Made by a program: the position numbers and the translations under genes. Below are positions 32,152 through 42,966 of a DNA stretch of 64,000 bases, piece by piece. Every line of letters starts with the position of its first letter. Position 1 is the first letter of the stretch. This DNA comes from Sinobacterium norvegicum (GTDB taxonomy: Bacteria > Pseudomonadota > Gammaproteobacteria > Pseudomonadales > Sinobacteriaceae): positions 1 to 64,000 of the forward strand of contig NZ_CAKLPX010000006.1 of assembly GCF_923077115.1 (NCBI RefSeq), written 5' to 3'. The notes under the pieces were generated by a model. The model saw only the letters and a program-made list of their open reading frames with translations, was not told the origin of the DNA and made no database searches.

Positions 32152-32508
32152 ATGGCCCGTATAGCTGGTGTGAACATACCAGATCACAAACACGCGGTGA
32201 TCTCTTTGACCTACATCTTTGGTGTTGGTCGCACAACTGCGAAACAGCTTTGTGCAGCAACTCAGGTTGCAGAAGATAGTAAGATATCTGATCTTTCAGA
32301 AGCTCAGATGGACGCACTTCGTAATGAAGTAGCCAAATTAGCTGTTGAAGGTGATTTGCGTCGTGAAGTATCAATGAACATCAAGCGTTTGCTTGACCTA
32401 GGTTGTTATCGCGGTCTTCGTCACCGTCGTAGCCTTCCTCTTCGTGGACAGCGTACTAAAACCAACGCTCGCACACGTAAAGGTCCACGTAAACCAATTC
32501 GTAAGTAA
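32152..32508 (+). CDS. rpsM: 30S ribosomal protein S13
   Basis: A head protein at the intersubunit bridge. The 118-residue product starts [19 protein letters not shown] and ends with the basic [21 protein letters not shown] tail that contacts P-site tRNA. First gene of the alpha operon. Confidence 0.97.
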   Translation: MARIAGVNIPDHKHAVISLTYIFGVGRTTAKQLCAATQVAEDSKISDLSEAQMDALRNEVAKLAVEGDLRREVSMNIKRLLDLGCYRGLRHRRSLPLRGQRTKTNARTRKGPRKPIRK

Positions 32509-32578
32509 TCAATTTTTGTTGATTGTTTAGTGTAGCTGTACGTTTAAGTACAGTGTCGATATTAAGCAGGGTAGAAAA

Positions 32579-32971
32579 ATGGCAAAGCCAGTTTCCAAAA
32601 GTACACGCAAAAAGGTCAAAAAGACCGTCGTTGATGGTGTCGCGCATATTCACGCTTCATTCAACAACACAATTGTGACTATTACCGATCGTCAGGGTAA
32701 TGCACTGACTTGGGCTACCGCAGGTGGTTCAGGCTTCCGTGGTTCACGTAAATCAACTCCTTTCGCTGCACAGGTTGCTGCTGAACGAGCTGGCATCGCC
32801 GCTCAAGAATACGGGTTGAAGAACTTAGACGTTCAGGTTAAAGGTCCAGGACCTGGCCGTGAGTCTGCCGTTCGTGCGTTGAACAACTGTGGTTACAAAA
32901 TCACAAACATTACCGACGTGACTCCGATTCCACATAACGGCTGTCGTCCACCTAAGAAACGTCGCGTGTAA
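32579..32971 (+). CDS. rpsK: 30S ribosomal protein S11
   Basis: It shapes the mRNA exit region at the platform. The 130-residue product includes [19 protein letters not shown] and ends [16 protein letters not shown], an invariant S11 C terminus. Confidence 0.97.
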   Translation: MAKPVSKSTRKKVKKTVVDGVAHIHASFNNTIVTITDRQGNALTWATAGGSGFRGSRKSTPFAAQVAAERAGIAAQEYGLKNLDVQVKGPGPGRESAVRALNNCGYKITNITDVTPIPHNGCRPPKKRRV

Positions 32972-32991
32972 CTGATAGTAGGAATTTTAAA

Positions 32992-33612
32992 ATGGCAAGA
33001 TATATTGGTCCAACTTGTAAGCTTTCTCGTCGTGAAGGAACCGATCTTTTCCTAAAGAGCGGTGTACGTCCACTAGAGTCAAAGTGCAAGCACGAAACTG
33101 TACCAGGTGTTCACGGTGCTCGTCGCGGTCGTCTTTCTGACTACGGTGTTCAGCTACGTGAAAAGCAAAAAGTTCGTCGTATGTACGGTGTACTTGAAAA
33201 GCAGTTCCGTAAGTACTACAAAGAAGCAGCACGCGTTAAGGGTGCTACCGGTGAGAACCTTCTTCAGCTTCTAGAAAGCCGCCTCGATAACGTTGTATAT
33301 CGTATGGGCTTTGGTTCAACACGTGCAGAATCACGTCAATTGGTCTCTCACAAGGCCATCACCGTTAACGGTGGCTGCGTCAATGTAGCGTCTTACCAGG
33401 TTAAGGCTGGTGACGTTGTAGCAGTTTGTGAAAAAGCTAAGAAGCAGCTTCGTGTAGAAGCCGCTCTTAAGCTTGCCGAGAATCGAGCTGCAGTTGAGTG
33501 GGTTGATGTTAACGCATCTAAGGTTGAGGGTACTTTTAAGGCTCAACCGGATCGTGCAGACCTCTCTTCTGAGATCAATGAAAACTTGATCGTAGAGTTG
33601 TACTCGAAGTAA
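32992..33612 (+). CDS. rpsD: 30S ribosomal protein S4
   Basis: A primary 16S binder, accuracy protein and repressor of the alpha operon. The 206-residue length equals E. coli. It has an S4 RNA-binding domain around [20 protein letters not shown] and the N-terminal [18 protein letters not shown]. Confidence 0.97.
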   Translation: MARYIGPTCKLSRREGTDLFLKSGVRPLESKCKHETVPGVHGARRGRLSDYGVQLREKQKVRRMYGVLEKQFRKYYKEAARVKGATGENLLQLLESRLDNVVYRMGFGSTRAESRQLVSHKAITVNGGCVNVASYQVKAGDVVAVCEKAKKQLRVEAALKLAENRAAVEWVDVNASKVEGTFKAQPDRADLSSEINENLIVELYSK

Positions 33613-33646
33613 CACTATCGACTAAATCGTCAACACAGGTGTAAAT

Positions 33647-34651
33647 ATGCAGAGTGCCGTCAATGAGTTTTTGACACCGCGTAATATTGATGTAGAAGAA
33701 ACTTCTACAACACGCGCGAAGGTAACCTTGGAGCCGCTAGAGCGCGGCTTCGGACACACTTTAGGTAATGCTTTACGTCGTATTTTACTATCTTCTATGC
33801 CTGGTGCCGCAGTAATTGGCGCCAAGATTGAAGGTGTTGAGCACGAGTACAGCGCTATTGAAGGTGTTGAACAGGATGTCATTGAGATTCTTTTGAATCT
33901 TAAGGGCGTCGCTATCATTATGGAAGGTAAGACTGAAGCTACTCTTACCGTTAGCAAGAAGGGGCCTGCAGTTGTTACTGCTGGCGACATCGAGCTGCCA
34001 GGTGATATCGAAATCAGGAATCCTGATCACGTTATTGCAACAGTGGGTGAAGGTGGAGAGTTAAATATGACTCTTACTGCTTCTGTTGGTCGTGGTTATG
34101 TCCCTGCGGATCAGATTCACTCAGGTGAAGAAGAAGGTCGCAGCATTGGACAATTGGTTTTGGATGCCTCGTACAGCCCTGTTCGCAGCGTTTCGTACGT
34201 TGTTGAGAGCGCTCGTGTAGAACAGCGTACTGATCTTGATAAATTGGTTCTCGACTTAGAGACCGATGGAACTCTTGATCCAAGCGAAGCTATTCGTCGT
34301 GCCGCAACTATTTTGCAGCAGCAGTTGGCAGCATTTGTCGATTTAGAGAGCGAGAAAGAAGCTGAGCCAGAAGAGCATGAAGAGGAAATTGATCCGATTC
34401 TGCTACGCCCAGTAGATGATCTAGAGTTGACTGTTCGTTCTGCGAACTGTCTGAAGGCCGAGAATATTTATTATATCGGTGATCTGGTTCAGCGTACTGA
34501 GGTCGAGTTGTTGAAGACGCCTAATTTGGGTAAGAAGTCTCTTACTGAAATAAAAGACGTTCTAGCTTCTCGCGGGCTATCGCTAGGTTTGCGTTTAGAC
34601 AACTGGCCACCAGCCAGCTTGCGTAACGACGATCGCGTTCTCGTCAATTAA
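33647..34651 (+). CDS. rpoA: RNA polymerase subunit alpha
   Basis: The 334-residue product has the dimerisation domain ([21 protein letters not shown]), an acidic linker ([10 protein letters not shown]) and the C-terminal domain with [20 protein letters not shown], which carries the arginine that contacts UP-element DNA. Length and order rpsD-rpoA-rplQ are standard. Confidence 0.98.
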   Translation: MQSAVNEFLTPRNIDVEETSTTRAKVTLEPLERGFGHTLGNALRRILLSSMPGAAVIGAKIEGVEHEYSAIEGVEQDVIEILLNLKGVAIIMEGKTEATLTVSKKGPAVVTAGDIELPGDIEIRNPDHVIATVGEGGELNMTLTASVGRGYVPADQIHSGEEEGRSIGQLVLDASYSPVRSVSYVVESARVEQRTDLDKLVLDLETDGTLDPSEAIRRAATILQQQLAAFVDLESEKEAEPEEHEEEIDPILLRPVDDLELTVRSANCLKAENIYYIGDLVQRTEVELLKTPNLGKKSLTEIKDVLASRGLSLGLRLDNWPPASLRNDDRVLVN

Positions 34652-34734
34652 TCAGGTGGGTTGTGTCGCATAATGCGCCGCAATCCCAGTTAATTTTTAT
34701 TGCTGTGATAGCAATGAATGTAAGGAATTAAGCC

Positions 34735-35118
34735 ATGCGTCATCGTAAAAGTGGCCGTCAGTTAAATCGTAACAGTTCGCACCGTAGTGCTATGTTCCGT
34801 AATATGGTCAACTCACTAGTTGAGCACGAACTCATCAAAACTACTTTGCCTAAAGCAAAGGAGCTTCGTCGTCATGCCGAGCCTCTGATCACTTTAGCTA
34901 AAGAAGATACCGTTGCTAACCGTCGTCTAGCCTTTAACCGTCTGCGTTGTAAAGATGCAGTGGCTAAGCTTTTCTCGGAAATCGGTCCTCGCTATCAAGC
35001 CCGTCCAGGTGGTTACCTGCGCGTTCTTAAGTGCGGCTACCGTACCGGTGATAAAGCACCTATGGCTTACGTAGAGTTAGTAGATCGTCCAGTAGCGGAA
35101 GCTTCTGAAGAGGATTAA
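34735..35118 (+). CDS. rplQ: 50S ribosomal protein L17
   Basis: The last gene of the alpha operon, near the tunnel exit in the ribosome. The 127-residue product starts [21 protein letters not shown], the L17 signature, and ends at a terminator facing uvrA. Confidence 0.97.
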   Translation: MRHRKSGRQLNRNSSHRSAMFRNMVNSLVEHELIKTTLPKAKELRRHAEPLITLAKEDTVANRRLAFNRLRCKDAVAKLFSEIGPRYQARPGGYLRVLKCGYRTGDKAPMAYVELVDRPVAEASEED

Positions 35119-35134
35119 TTTCCTTGGCGGTAAT

Positions 35135-35162
35135 AAAAAAGCAGCTTATCGCTGCTTTTTTT
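35135..35162. terminator. Bidirectional terminator between rplQ and uvrA
   Basis: A GCAGC/GCTGC stem (35141-35145 with 35151-35155) with a TTATC loop is flanked by six As and seven Ts. It can end rplQ rightward and, read in reverse, uvrA leftward. Confidence 0.9.
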
Positions 35163-35196
35163 GTGCCTGAGATATATCGATGTTTGTAGGAGCCGC

Positions 35197-38013
35197 TTAC
35201 AGCAGTTCTTTTAAAAACCGACCGGTGTGAGACTGTTGACAATTTGCAATATCGGATGGAGTGCCCGTGGCGACAATTTGTCCGCCGCCAGAGCCACCTT
35301 CAGGGCCGAGGTCAATCACCCAATCTGCCGTTTTGACGACATCTAGATTGTGCTCGATAACGACAATACTGTTTCCGTGATCGCGGAGTCTATGCAGAAC
35401 TTTCAACAGTTGCTGGATATCATGGAAATGTAGACCGGTAGTCGGTTCGTCGAGAATGTAGAGTGTGTTACCAGTATCCCGTTTACTCAACTCTTTTGCC
35501 AGCTTGACCCGTTGGGCCTCGCCACCTGACAGCGTGGTGGCTGCCTGACCTAGTTTGATATACGAGAGACCAACATCCATCAGCGTGCTTAGTTTTTTCT
35601 TAATGCTCGGTACGGCCTCGAAGAATTCACAGGCAGCCTCGATGGTCATATCCAATACTTGATGAATGCTCTGTCCCTTGTATTTGACCTCAAGTGTCTC
35701 ACGGTTGTAGCGCTTGCCCTCGCAGATATCACAGGGGACATAGATATCAGCAAGAAAATGCATTTCGACCTTGGTAACGCCATCACCTTGGCACGCTTCA
35801 CAGCGACCGCCTTTGACATTAAAACTGAACCTTCCTGGCTTATAGCCGCGGGATCGAGATTCTTGCGTGCCGGCGAAAAGCTCTCTTACCGGAGTGAAAA
35901 TCCCAGTGTACGTGGCGGGGTTCGAGCGCGGTGTTCTACCGATGGCGCTCTGATCAATATCGATACATTTATCCACCAGGTCCAGACCGCTGATGCAGTC
36001 ATGGGGAGCAGCGGTAAGCGTGGTAGCGCCATTAAGCTCCGTGGCGGCAAGTGGGTATAGGGTGCCGTTTATCAGAGTCGATTTTCCTGAGCCTGAGACG
36101 CCAGTGACACAGGTAAGAAGTCCCAGTGGTATATTGACCGTAACATTTTGCAAATTATTGCCACTGGCGCCAGCGATGACAATTTGCCTGTCTGGATTGT
36201 TTGCTGTCAGTGTTGTGGGGATTTCGATCGCTTTAGTGCCACAAAGGTATTGACCGGTAAGCGATTCATCACAATTCATGATGTCGTCTGCGGTACCAGC
36301 GGCGATCACCTCGCCACCATGAATGCCGGCTCCTGGGCCGATGTCGATTACATAGTCTGCGCTGCGAATTGCATCCTCATCATGCTCGACAACAATAACG
36401 GTATTACCCAAATCTCTGAGGTGATTGAGGGTGCGAAGTAGTCTTTCATTATCCCGTTGGTGAAGGCCAATAGAGGGTTCGTCGAGGATGTACATGACGC
36501 CGACCAGGCCGGCGCCAATTTGACTGGCGAGGCGTATCCGTTGTGCCTCGCCACCAGAAAGAGTGTCTGCAGAGCGTTCAAGGGTAAGATAATTTAAGCC
36601 GACATCTACCAAAAACTCTAAACGGTCTCTGATTTCCTTAAGGATTTTTTCTGCTATCTCGCCTTTGCTGCCGTCCAGTTTGAGGTTGCTTGCATAGTCC
36701 AAGGCCTCGGCAATTGGCAGGCTGGTGAGGCTGGGTAGGTTTCGTTCGTTAATGAATACGTTGCGGGCAGAGCGTCGCAATCTAGAGCCCGAACAGCTGG
36801 GGCAGGATTGGCTGTTGAGATACTTGCCTAGCTCCTCACGTACCATATTTGACTCGGTATCTTTATAGCGGCGATCAAGGTTTGGAATGATGCCCTCGAA
36901 GCTGTGAGTGCGTTTGTAGATGTCGCCCTTATCGTTGGCGTAATTAAAGGCAACCTCTTCTTCGCCGCTACCGAATAAGATTATTTGTCGATGCTCTTCG
37001 CTGAGGGTGTTAAATGGGCTGTCAATATCGAAACCATAATGCTCGGCCAAAGAGGTGAGCATATGGAAGTAATATACGCTGCGGCGATCCCAGCCGCGAA
37101 TGGCGCCCTCGGCCAGGCTTGCAGAATCATCTGTGATCAATCGGTTGGGGTCGAAAAACTGTTTCAAGCCAATACCATCGCACTCGGTGCAGGCGCCCGC
37201 AGGGTTGTTGAAGGAGAATAGTCTGGGTTCAAGTTCTTTTAGGCTGTAACCACACTCAGTGCAGGCAAAGCGGGCCGATAAAACCTGTTCCTCATCGGAA
37301 TCCATCGAGGCAATAATGGCAAGGCCGCCGGAGAGCTCGAGAGTGGTTTCGAAAGACTCTGAAATACGCAGCTTGAGATCATCGCGAACTTTAAAGCGGT
37401 CAACGACAACTTCGATATCGTGTTTGTGATTTTTCTGTAAGTCGGGCAGCTCGTCTAATTCATAGATGGTGCCGTCTACTCTTGCTCGGATGTAACCCTG
37501 GCTACGAAGTTGCTCAAATACATGTACGTGTTCACCTTTACGTTGCTTGATGACAGGTGCTAACAGCATCAACTTAGTACCTTCGGGGCGTGACAATACT
37601 TCATCGACCATCTGGCTGACGGTTTGTGCCGCAAGGTCGGTGTGATGGTCAGGGCAGCGCGGTGTGCCAACACGAGCGTAAAGCAGGCGCAAATAGTCAT
37701 AAATCTCGGTAATCGTCCCGACCGTGGAGCGAGGGTTGTGCGATGTTGATTTCTGCTCTATGGATATTGCTGGTGATAGTCCAGCAATATGATCGATGTC
37801 TGGCTTTTCCATCATGGACAAGAACTGCCTGGCGTAGGTGGAAAGCGATTCCACATAGCGTCGCTGCCCTTCTGCGTACAGCGTATCGAACGCTAGAGAG
37901 GATTTTCCTGAGCCGGAAAGTCCCGTAATAACAATGAGCTTGTTGCGCGGAATATCAACATCAATATTCTTTAGGTTATGAGTACGAGCGCCACGTACGA
38001 CGATATTTTCCAT
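35197..38013 (-). CDS. uvrA: Excinuclease ABC subunit A
   Basis: UvrA recognises DNA damage and loads UvrB in nucleotide excision repair. The 938-residue product has two ABC ATPase modules: Walker [21 protein letters not shown] and signature [16 protein letters not shown], then [11 protein letters not shown] and [14 protein letters not shown]. Zinc-finger modules include [14 protein letters not shown] and [14 protein letters not shown]. Start is ATG at 38013. No CTG-N10-CAG LexA box was found by eye in the 145-nt divergent gap to the MFS gene. Confidence 0.98.
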   Translation of the reverse strand: MENIVVRGARTHNLKNIDVDIPRNKLIVITGLSGSGKSSLAFDTLYAEGQRRYVESLSTYARQFLSMMEKPDIDHIAGLSPAISIEQKSTSHNPRSTVGTITEIYDYLRLLYARVGTPRCPDHHTDLAAQTVSQMVDEVLSRPEGTKLMLLAPVIKQRKGEHVHVFEQLRSQGYIRARVDGTIYELDELPDLQKNHKHDIEVVVDRFKVRDDLKLRISESFETTLELSGGLAIIASMDSDEEQVLSARFACTECGYSLKELEPRLFSFNNPAGACTECDGIGLKQFFDPNRLITDDSASLAEGAIRGWDRRSVYYFHMLTSLAEHYGFDIDSPFNTLSEEHRQIILFGSGEEEVAFNYANDKGDIYKRTHSFEGIIPNLDRRYKDTESNMVREELGKYLNSQSCPSCSGSRLRRSARNVFINERNLPSLTSLPIAEALDYASNLKLDGSKGEIAEKILKEIRDRLEFLVDVGLNYLTLERSADTLSGGEAQRIRLASQIGAGLVGVMYILDEPSIGLHQRDNERLLRTLNHLRDLGNTVIVVEHDEDAIRSADYVIDIGPGAGIHGGEVIAAGTADDIMNCDESLTGQYLCGTKAIEIPTTLTANNPDRQIVIAGASGNNLQNVTVNIPLGLLTCVTGVSGSGKSTLINGTLYPLAATELNGATTLTAAPHDCISGLDLVDKCIDIDQSAIGRTPRSNPATYTGIFTPVRELFAGTQESRSRGYKPGRFSFNVKGGRCEACQGDGVTKVEMHFLADIYVPCDICEGKRYNRETLEVKYKGQSIHQVLDMTIEAACEFFEAVPSIKKKLSTLMDVGLSYIKLGQAATTLSGGEAQRVKLAKELSKRDTGNTLYILDEPTTGLHFHDIQQLLKVLHRLRDHGNSIVVIEHNLDVVKTADWVIDLGPEGGSGGGQIVATGTPSDIANCQQSHTGRFLKELL

Positions 38014-38158
38014 TGCTATTCACCGCAGAAAAACAGAAAAGTATATAGTGCTGAGGCGTTTTTAGGTAGGGGTAGCGTGCAATGCAATCGTATTAATAAT
38101 AATCGTTAGTTGCTATCATGGATGTTTTTATATTACCGAATTGATAGGAAGTCTGTCG

Positions 38159-39523
38159 TTGTCTGAACATCACATCTCCGCCAGCGAGAGCCGTTCCATA
38201 TACGGCCTCGCCACGCTGTATTCTTTTCGAATGCTTGGGCTATTCATGGTTCTGCCGGTTTTGGCTTTGTATGCTGATGGCTTCACCGGGAGTACGCCAG
38301 CGTTGATTGGCTTGGCTCTTGGTGCCTATGGTATCAGCCAGGCGGTATTGCAAATTCCATTGGGTATGCTGTCCGACAAAATTGGCCGCAAAGCGGTGAT
38401 TATTGGTGGCTTGTTAATTTTCGCCTTGGGCAGCTTGGTCGCTGCTGGGGCGGATAGTATCTGGGGTGTCATACTCGGCCGTTTTTTGCAGGGTTGTGGG
38501 GCTATTGCAAGCTCGGTATTGGCATTGATGACAGATTTAACCCGTGAGCAGCACCGCACCAGGGCCATGGCGACCATTGGCATGAGTATCGGGGTGTCGT
38601 TTATGGTGGCGGTAATTATTGGCCCTTTAATAGCCGGCAGCTATGGTGTCTCGGCTATATTCATTGTCACATCGCTGTTGGCCATCGCCGGCATTATGAT
38701 TACGGTATGGCTTATACCGACACCGCTGAGTCAAGCCAGTGCGCAGCCGGATGTCGTCGCTGCACCGTCGTTGTTAAAAAAAGCGCTGATGGATGTTGAG
38801 CTGGTGCGTTTAAATACCGGTATCTTCACTCTTCACTTTATTTTAATGTCGACTTTTGTGGTTTTGCCGTTAATGTTGGGTGATGTTTTAAACCTTGGTG
38901 ATAGCGAACATTGGAAGTTGTACCTGCCGCTGTTCTTTTTCTCATTTGTCGCCATGATTCCATTGATCATTATCGCTGAACGCGGTCAAAAGATGAAACC
39001 CGTGTTCGTGTTTGCGGTCGCTCAGTTATTATTGTCTCTGTTGGCCCTGGCATTCTTTGGTGGTCAATTTTGGGGGCTGATTATTGCTTGTTTTGCTTTC
39101 TTCATGGCGTTTAACCTGCTCGAGGCGACACTGCCTTCACTGATCAGTAAGCGGGCATTTGCCGGCGGTAAGGGAACGGCAATGGGAGTGTATTCAACCT
39201 CTCAGTTTCTCGGCGCCTTCTTGGGTGGCACGATGGGGGGGGTTGCCATTCAGTATTGGGGGGCATTCGGCGGCTTTACCTTATCGGCAGCCCTGGCCTT
39301 GGTATGGTTACTGGTGGCTGCAGGCATGCAGAAACCTAAACACTTGAAGGGCTTGGTGCTGCGTTATGGCGATAGCTTTGATAGCGCATCGATTGCTGGC
39401 AAACTCAGCAAGTTGGCCGGTGTTGTCGATGTAATGGTGATAAAAACTGACAGGCAGGCCTATTTGAAAATAGACGAGCAACTATTCGACGAGGAGAGCC
39501 TTACAGGCTTTCGCCAGCAGTAA
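38159..39523 (+). CDS. MFS transporter with a C-terminal cytosolic tail
   Basis: A major-facilitator transporter of about 454 residues with 12 predicted helices, including the loop motif GMLSDKIGRKAVIIGG between helices 2 and 3 and LTREQHRTRAMATIGMSIG. A tail of about 60 residues (from KHLKGLVLRYGD) follows the last helix and may form a small alpha/beta domain. The same gene lies divergently from uvrA and next to ssb in Pseudomonas. The start is uncertain: TTG at 38159 has AGGA nine bases upstream; TTG at 38141 is an alternative. Substrate unknown, drug efflux possible. Confidence 0.85.
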   Translation: MSEHHISASESRSIYGLATLYSFRMLGLFMVLPVLALYADGFTGSTPALIGLALGAYGISQAVLQIPLGMLSDKIGRKAVIIGGLLIFALGSLVAAGADSIWGVILGRFLQGCGAIASSVLALMTDLTREQHRTRAMATIGMSIGVSFMVAVIIGPLIAGSYGVSAIFIVTSLLAIAGIMITVWLIPTPLSQASAQPDVVAAPSLLKKALMDVELVRLNTGIFTLHFILMSTFVVLPLMLGDVLNLGDSEHWKLYLPLFFFSFVAMIPLIIIAERGQKMKPVFVFAVAQLLLSLLALAFFGGQFWGLIIACFAFFMAFNLLEATLPSLISKRAFAGGKGTAMGVYSTSQFLGAFLGGTMGGVAIQYWGAFGGFTLSAALALVWLLVAAGMQKPKHLKGLVLRYGDSFDSASIAGKLSKLAGVVDVMVIKTDRQAYLKIDEQLFDEESLTGFRQQ

Positions 39524-39609
39524 ATTTGCCACTCGTATCAGCTAGTCGCTGAGAGTATATTACGATATAGTTGATAGAATTTTCACATGCCATATTTAAG
39601 GAGAAGCTG

Positions 39610-40221
39610 ATGGCTTCAAGAGGTGTTAACAAGGTTATATTGGTTGGTAACATAGGGCAGGACCCTGAGACCCGCTACACCGCTGCAGGGGCAGCCATTA
39701 CCAATATTACGCTGGCAACCAGCGAGACTTGGAAAGATAAAAACACCGGTCAGCCACAGGAGCGAACAGAATGGCATCGCGTGGTGTTTTTCAATCGCCT
39801 TGGCGAGATTGCCGGTGAATATTTGCGCAAAGGTTCTAAGGTCTACGTTGAGGGCCAGTTACGCACCCGTAAATGGCAGGGTCAAGATGGACAGGATCGG
39901 TATACCACCGAGATAGTGGCCAATGAAATGCAGATGCTGGATAGCCGCAATGCAAATAATGGCGGCGACTCTCAGCATCAGGGCAGCCAGCAGAATTACC
40001 AGCAGCCCGCTGCAGCGCCAGCCCAGCGTCAGCCAACGCAGCAGCAACCGGCGCAACAACCTGCACAGCAGCCCGCCGCTGCGCCTCAGCAGGGTTACCA
40101 GCAGCCGGCGCAGCAGCCAGTGCAACAACAAGGCTATCAGCAGCCCGCTCAGCAACAATCTGCTCCGCAGCCTGCACAGACGTTTACTGACAACGCCTTT
40201 GATGATGACATTCCATTTTAA
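39610..40221 (+). CDS. ssb: Single-stranded DNA-binding protein
   Basis: Binds ssDNA in replication, repair and recombination. The start is ATG at 39610 ([20 protein letters not shown]), with AAGGAG at 39599-39604. The OB fold spans about residues 1-110. The linker (about 115-190) is almost entirely Gln, Pro and Ala with two GYQQPAQQ repeats. The C terminus DDDIPF is the partner-binding tip. At 203 residues it is longer than E. coli SSB (178) because of the linker. Confidence 0.97.
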   Translation: MASRGVNKVILVGNIGQDPETRYTAAGAAITNITLATSETWKDKNTGQPQERTEWHRVVFFNRLGEIAGEYLRKGSKVYVEGQLRTRKWQGQDGQDRYTTEIVANEMQMLDSRNANNGGDSQHQGSQQNYQQPAAAPAQRQPTQQQPAQQPAQQPAAAPQQGYQQPAQQPVQQQGYQQPAQQQSAPQPAQTFTDNAFDDDIPF

Positions 40222-40243
40222 ATAGTTAGGCAGTGATACTCTG

Positions 40244-40269
40244 AACCACCCTATAGCGGGTGGTTTTTT
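40244..40269 (+). terminator. Terminator after ssb
   Basis: AACCACCC (40244-40251) pairs with GGGTGGTT (40258-40265) across a TATAGC loop and runs into six Ts. Confidence 0.92.
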
Positions 40270-40297
40270 GTTTTAAGACAGTGGTCGAGGTGGTGTG

Positions 40298-41155
40298 ATG
40301 AGAGTATTGGTGTTAGATAGTGACAGCCGTGTCGGTACCGAGGTTGTTGCCGCATTGTTGATGAAGGATTATCGCGTTGAGGGTATCACCCGAGAGCAGC
40401 TTGCTGATGCCGAATCGTTGCAGGCGATTGATCACCATACGATCAATATTGTGATTAACTGCTATATCCTGCAGAGCACTGAGCTCTCGTCTGAGGTGGG
40501 TGATAACGATATTGCTTTTGCCGCGGCGGTCGCTGAGCGTTGTCAGCAACAGTCAATTATCCTGTTGCATCTGTCGAGCTCGCAGGTGTTTTTAGAAAGG
40601 CACTCTGTCGAATACACCGAAGATGATGAACCGGCACCCAATATGGCCAGCGGCCGCGCCTTGTTAGCTGCAGAGCAGGCTATTATGGTCTGCGATAAAC
40701 AGTTAACACTTCGTGTCGGTTGGGCCTTTAGTAATGGCAGTCATGGTCTGTTTGAAGACTTACTAATGCGTCTGGAGACTGGAGAGGAGTTGATTGTTCA
40801 TGCTGGTGCAGAGGGCTGTCCTACGCCAGCTGTTGATGTTGCGCGGGTGGTGGTGGCCTGTGCTGAGCAATTAGTGGCCGGCGCAGGATGTTATGGGCTG
40901 TACCATTATTGCAGCTCCGACCCCACTAATAGTGAAGGCTTTGTCGAGGCTATTATTGCCACAGGCCAGCAATATGGTTATGTCGATCCAGAGAAAGTCA
41001 GCATTAAGCTGGTCGACAATGGCGAACTTTATGGGATTCCACCCCACCCAGTATTAAATTGCCACAAAATATTGAATCACTTTGGCATAAAACAACGTCC
41101 ATGGCGCTCGGTTATGGCAAGCTTGCTAAAAGAACGTTACCAGGAAAGCGATTAG
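40298..41155 (+). CDS. RmlD-like (dTDP-4-dehydrorhamnose reductase family) protein, probably inactive
   Basis: The 285-residue product resembles RmlD/extended SDR proteins along its length: a Rossmann-type start MRVLVLDSDSRVGTEVV, LLHLSSSQVF where the catalytic Ser/Thr strand sits, LRVGWAFSNG, and GLYHYCSSDPT. Key elements are lost: the NAD(P) glycine motif reads DSDSRVG instead of GxxGxxG, and the catalytic YxxxK position reads SGRALLAAE where the family has YGxTKLxGE. This suggests a non-enzymatic or binding role. ATG 40298 has GAGGTGG upstream; GTG 40295 is the alternative. It is followed 3 nt later by moaB, so the three genes probably form one transcript. Confidence 0.65.
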   Translation: MRVLVLDSDSRVGTEVVAALLMKDYRVEGITREQLADAESLQAIDHHTINIVINCYILQSTELSSEVGDNDIAFAAAVAERCQQQSIILLHLSSSQVFLERHSVEYTEDDEPAPNMASGRALLAAEQAIMVCDKQLTLRVGWAFSNGSHGLFEDLLMRLETGEELIVHAGAEGCPTPAVDVARVVVACAEQLVAGAGCYGLYHYCSSDPTNSEGFVEAIIATGQQYGYVDPEKVSIKLVDNGELYGIPPHPVLNCHKILNHFGIKQRPWRSVMASLLKERYQESD

Positions 41156-41158
41156 ATT

Positions 41159-41689
41159 ATGACGAATAAAAGTGTACAAGAAGAATTGAAGGTTGCCGTG
41201 TTAACGGTGTCAGACACACGCAATGAAGAAACAGACACCTCGGGTGGCTATTTGGTTGAGGCGGTTAAGCAGTCTGGTCATAACATCGTCGATAAGCAGA
41301 TCGTAAAGGATGATATTTACGATATTCGAGCCGTGGTCTCTGGCTGGATTGCCTCAGATGTACAGGTGGTGATCTTAACCGGCGGCACAGGATTTACTGG
41401 GCGTGACTCGACCCCCGAGGCGGTGACGCCATTGTTTGATAAAACCATTGAGGGTTTTGGTGAAACCTTTAGAGCGATCTCGTACGCTGAGATTGGTAAT
41501 TCGACGATACAATCGCGGGCGGTTGCAGGTCTGGCCAAGCATACGGTCATTTTTTGTTTGCCCGGCTCTACCGGCGCCTGTCGTACCGGCTGGGAAGGGA
41601 TTATCAAAGATCAGATCGACAGTCGTCACCGACCCTGCAATTTTACCGGTGTGCTAAAGCCTAATGGCATTATGGGGCATGCCCAGTGA
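41159..41689 (+). CDS. moaB: Molybdenum cofactor biosynthesis protein MoaB
   Basis: A MoaB/Mog-family molybdopterin adenylyltransferase-type protein of 176 residues. It shows LTVSDTRNEETDTSGG, the TGGTGFTGRDSTPEAV motif and the PGSTGACRTGWEGI loop of the MPT-binding site. It lies between the RmlD-like gene and moeA; its stop overlaps the moeA GTG start. Confidence 0.94.
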   Translation: MTNKSVQEELKVAVLTVSDTRNEETDTSGGYLVEAVKQSGHNIVDKQIVKDDIYDIRAVVSGWIASDVQVVILTGGTGFTGRDSTPEAVTPLFDKTIEGFGETFRAISYAEIGNSTIQSRAVAGLAKHTVIFCLPGSTGACRTGWEGIIKDQIDSRHRPCNFTGVLKPNGIMGHAQ

Positions 41690-42897
41690 GCCCGTCATGG
41701 ACCAAAATTGACGATGCGATAGCGCAGTTGCTGGCTGATGCCCGCTTGGTTGTTGAAAGCGAGAGTGTTGATTTGCTGTCCTCATTGGGCAGGGTGCTGG
41801 CCGCCGATGTCATGGCAAAGGTTTCTGTGCCTCCGTTTGATAACAGTGCGATGGACGGCTACGCGGTTCGGATTGAAGACATGCAGGACGGCAATGGGCT
41901 GCCTGTTACTCAGCGCATCGCCGCCGGATCGGTGGGTTCTCCTTTGCTTGTCGGTGAGGCAGCGAGGATTTTCACCGGTGCCCCAGTGCCCGAAGGTGCT
42001 GATGCCATTTTAATGCAAGAAAATGCAGAGTTTGATGGCAGTCTGCTGAAAACACAGTCGGTGCCTAAGCGACATCAAAATATTCGCCGGGCCGGTCAAG
42101 ATATTGTCATCGGTGATATTGTCTTTGCCGCGGGTCATCGTATTCAGCCACAGGATTTGGGTGTGCTGGCTTCTGTCGGTGTCGCCACCTTGTCGGTGCG
42201 GCGTCGGCTTAAGGTGGCCGTGCTATCCACCGGTGACGAATTGCGTGAGCCGGGCGATACGCTCAATCCTGGTGAGATTTTCAATTCTAATCGTTACACG
42301 CTCAATGGTTTGTTGCAGCAGTTTGATATCGATATAGTTGACTTGGGAATTTGTCGGGATACTGCTGAGCACACAGAAGAGTTGCTGCGTTCAGCTGCCC
42401 AGCAGGCCGATGTCATTGTCAGCAGTGGCGGTGTGTCGGTGGGTGAGGAGGATCATGTTAAGGCCGTGGTTGAGCAACTCGGTGAACTCAAACTGTGGAA
42501 GTTGGCGATCAAGCCGGGCAAGCCTCTGGCCTACGGTAAAGTTTTGGGAGTGCCGTTCTTAGGCTTGCCAGGCAACCCTGCTGCGGTATTTGTAACCTTT
42601 GGTTTAATCGTCAAACCCTATTTGTTGCGTATGTTAGGTGTTGATGATGTCACGCCGCTAATCGTTCAGCTGCCTGCCGCTTTCAATATTACAAAAGAAG
42701 GGCGTAGACAGGAATATCAGCGGGCAAAAGTGGTGGCTAAAAATGGCAAGAGCGGTGTTGAGATTTATGCTAATCAGAGCTCTGGAGTATTGTCATCAGC
42801 ATCGTGGGCAAATTGCTTGGCTGTGATACCAGCGGGCAAGACAATCGCCCAAGGTGACTTGGTGGATGTGATGTTGCTCGATAACCTGATGGGTTGA
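41686..42897 (+). CDS. moeA: Molybdopterin molybdenumtransferase MoeA
   Basis: Inserts molybdate into adenylylated molybdopterin. The 403-residue product has PPFDNSAMDGYAVR, the central MoCF-like domain with SSGGVSVGEEDHVKAV and GLPGNPAAVFVTF, and a C-terminal beta domain. The start is GTG at 41686 inside a GTGA overlap with moaB. No molybdoenzyme gene is in the window, so the served enzyme is elsewhere. Confidence 0.95.
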   Translation: MSPSWTKIDDAIAQLLADARLVVESESVDLLSSLGRVLAADVMAKVSVPPFDNSAMDGYAVRIEDMQDGNGLPVTQRIAAGSVGSPLLVGEAARIFTGAPVPEGADAILMQENAEFDGSLLKTQSVPKRHQNIRRAGQDIVIGDIVFAAGHRIQPQDLGVLASVGVATLSVRRRLKVAVLSTGDELREPGDTLNPGEIFNSNRYTLNGLLQQFDIDIVDLGICRDTAEHTEELLRSAAQQADVIVSSGGVSVGEEDHVKAVVEQLGELKLWKLAIKPGKPLAYGKVLGVPFLGLPGNPAAVFVTFGLIVKPYLLRMLGVDDVTPLIVQLPAAFNITKEGRRQEYQRAKVVAKNGKSGVEIYANQSSGVLSSASWANCLAVIPAGKTIAQGDLVDVMLLDNLMG

Positions 42898-42915
42898 CCG
42901 AATGGTTTTTGGAGG

Positions 42916-42949
42916 CATAAAAAAGGCTGCAACTGCAGCCTTTTTTATG
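42916..42949. terminator. Bidirectional terminator between moeA and fabB
   Basis: A perfect 15-bp inverted repeat (42916-42930 with 42935-42949) with an AACT loop. A GGCTGC/GCAGCC core is flanked by As and Ts that serve as U tracts in either direction for these convergent genes. Confidence 0.95.
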
Positions 42950-42966
42950 TCTCGAACAGGGACCGA

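Noticed and set aside
38014..38158. LexA (SOS) box between uvrA and the MFS gene
   Set aside because: No CTG-N10-CAG was found on either strand. The nearest pattern is CAG-N12-CTG, which is the wrong orientation and spacing.
39524..39609. LexA box upstream of ssb
   Set aside because: CTGAGAGTATATTACG resembles the left half only; the right half should be CAG.
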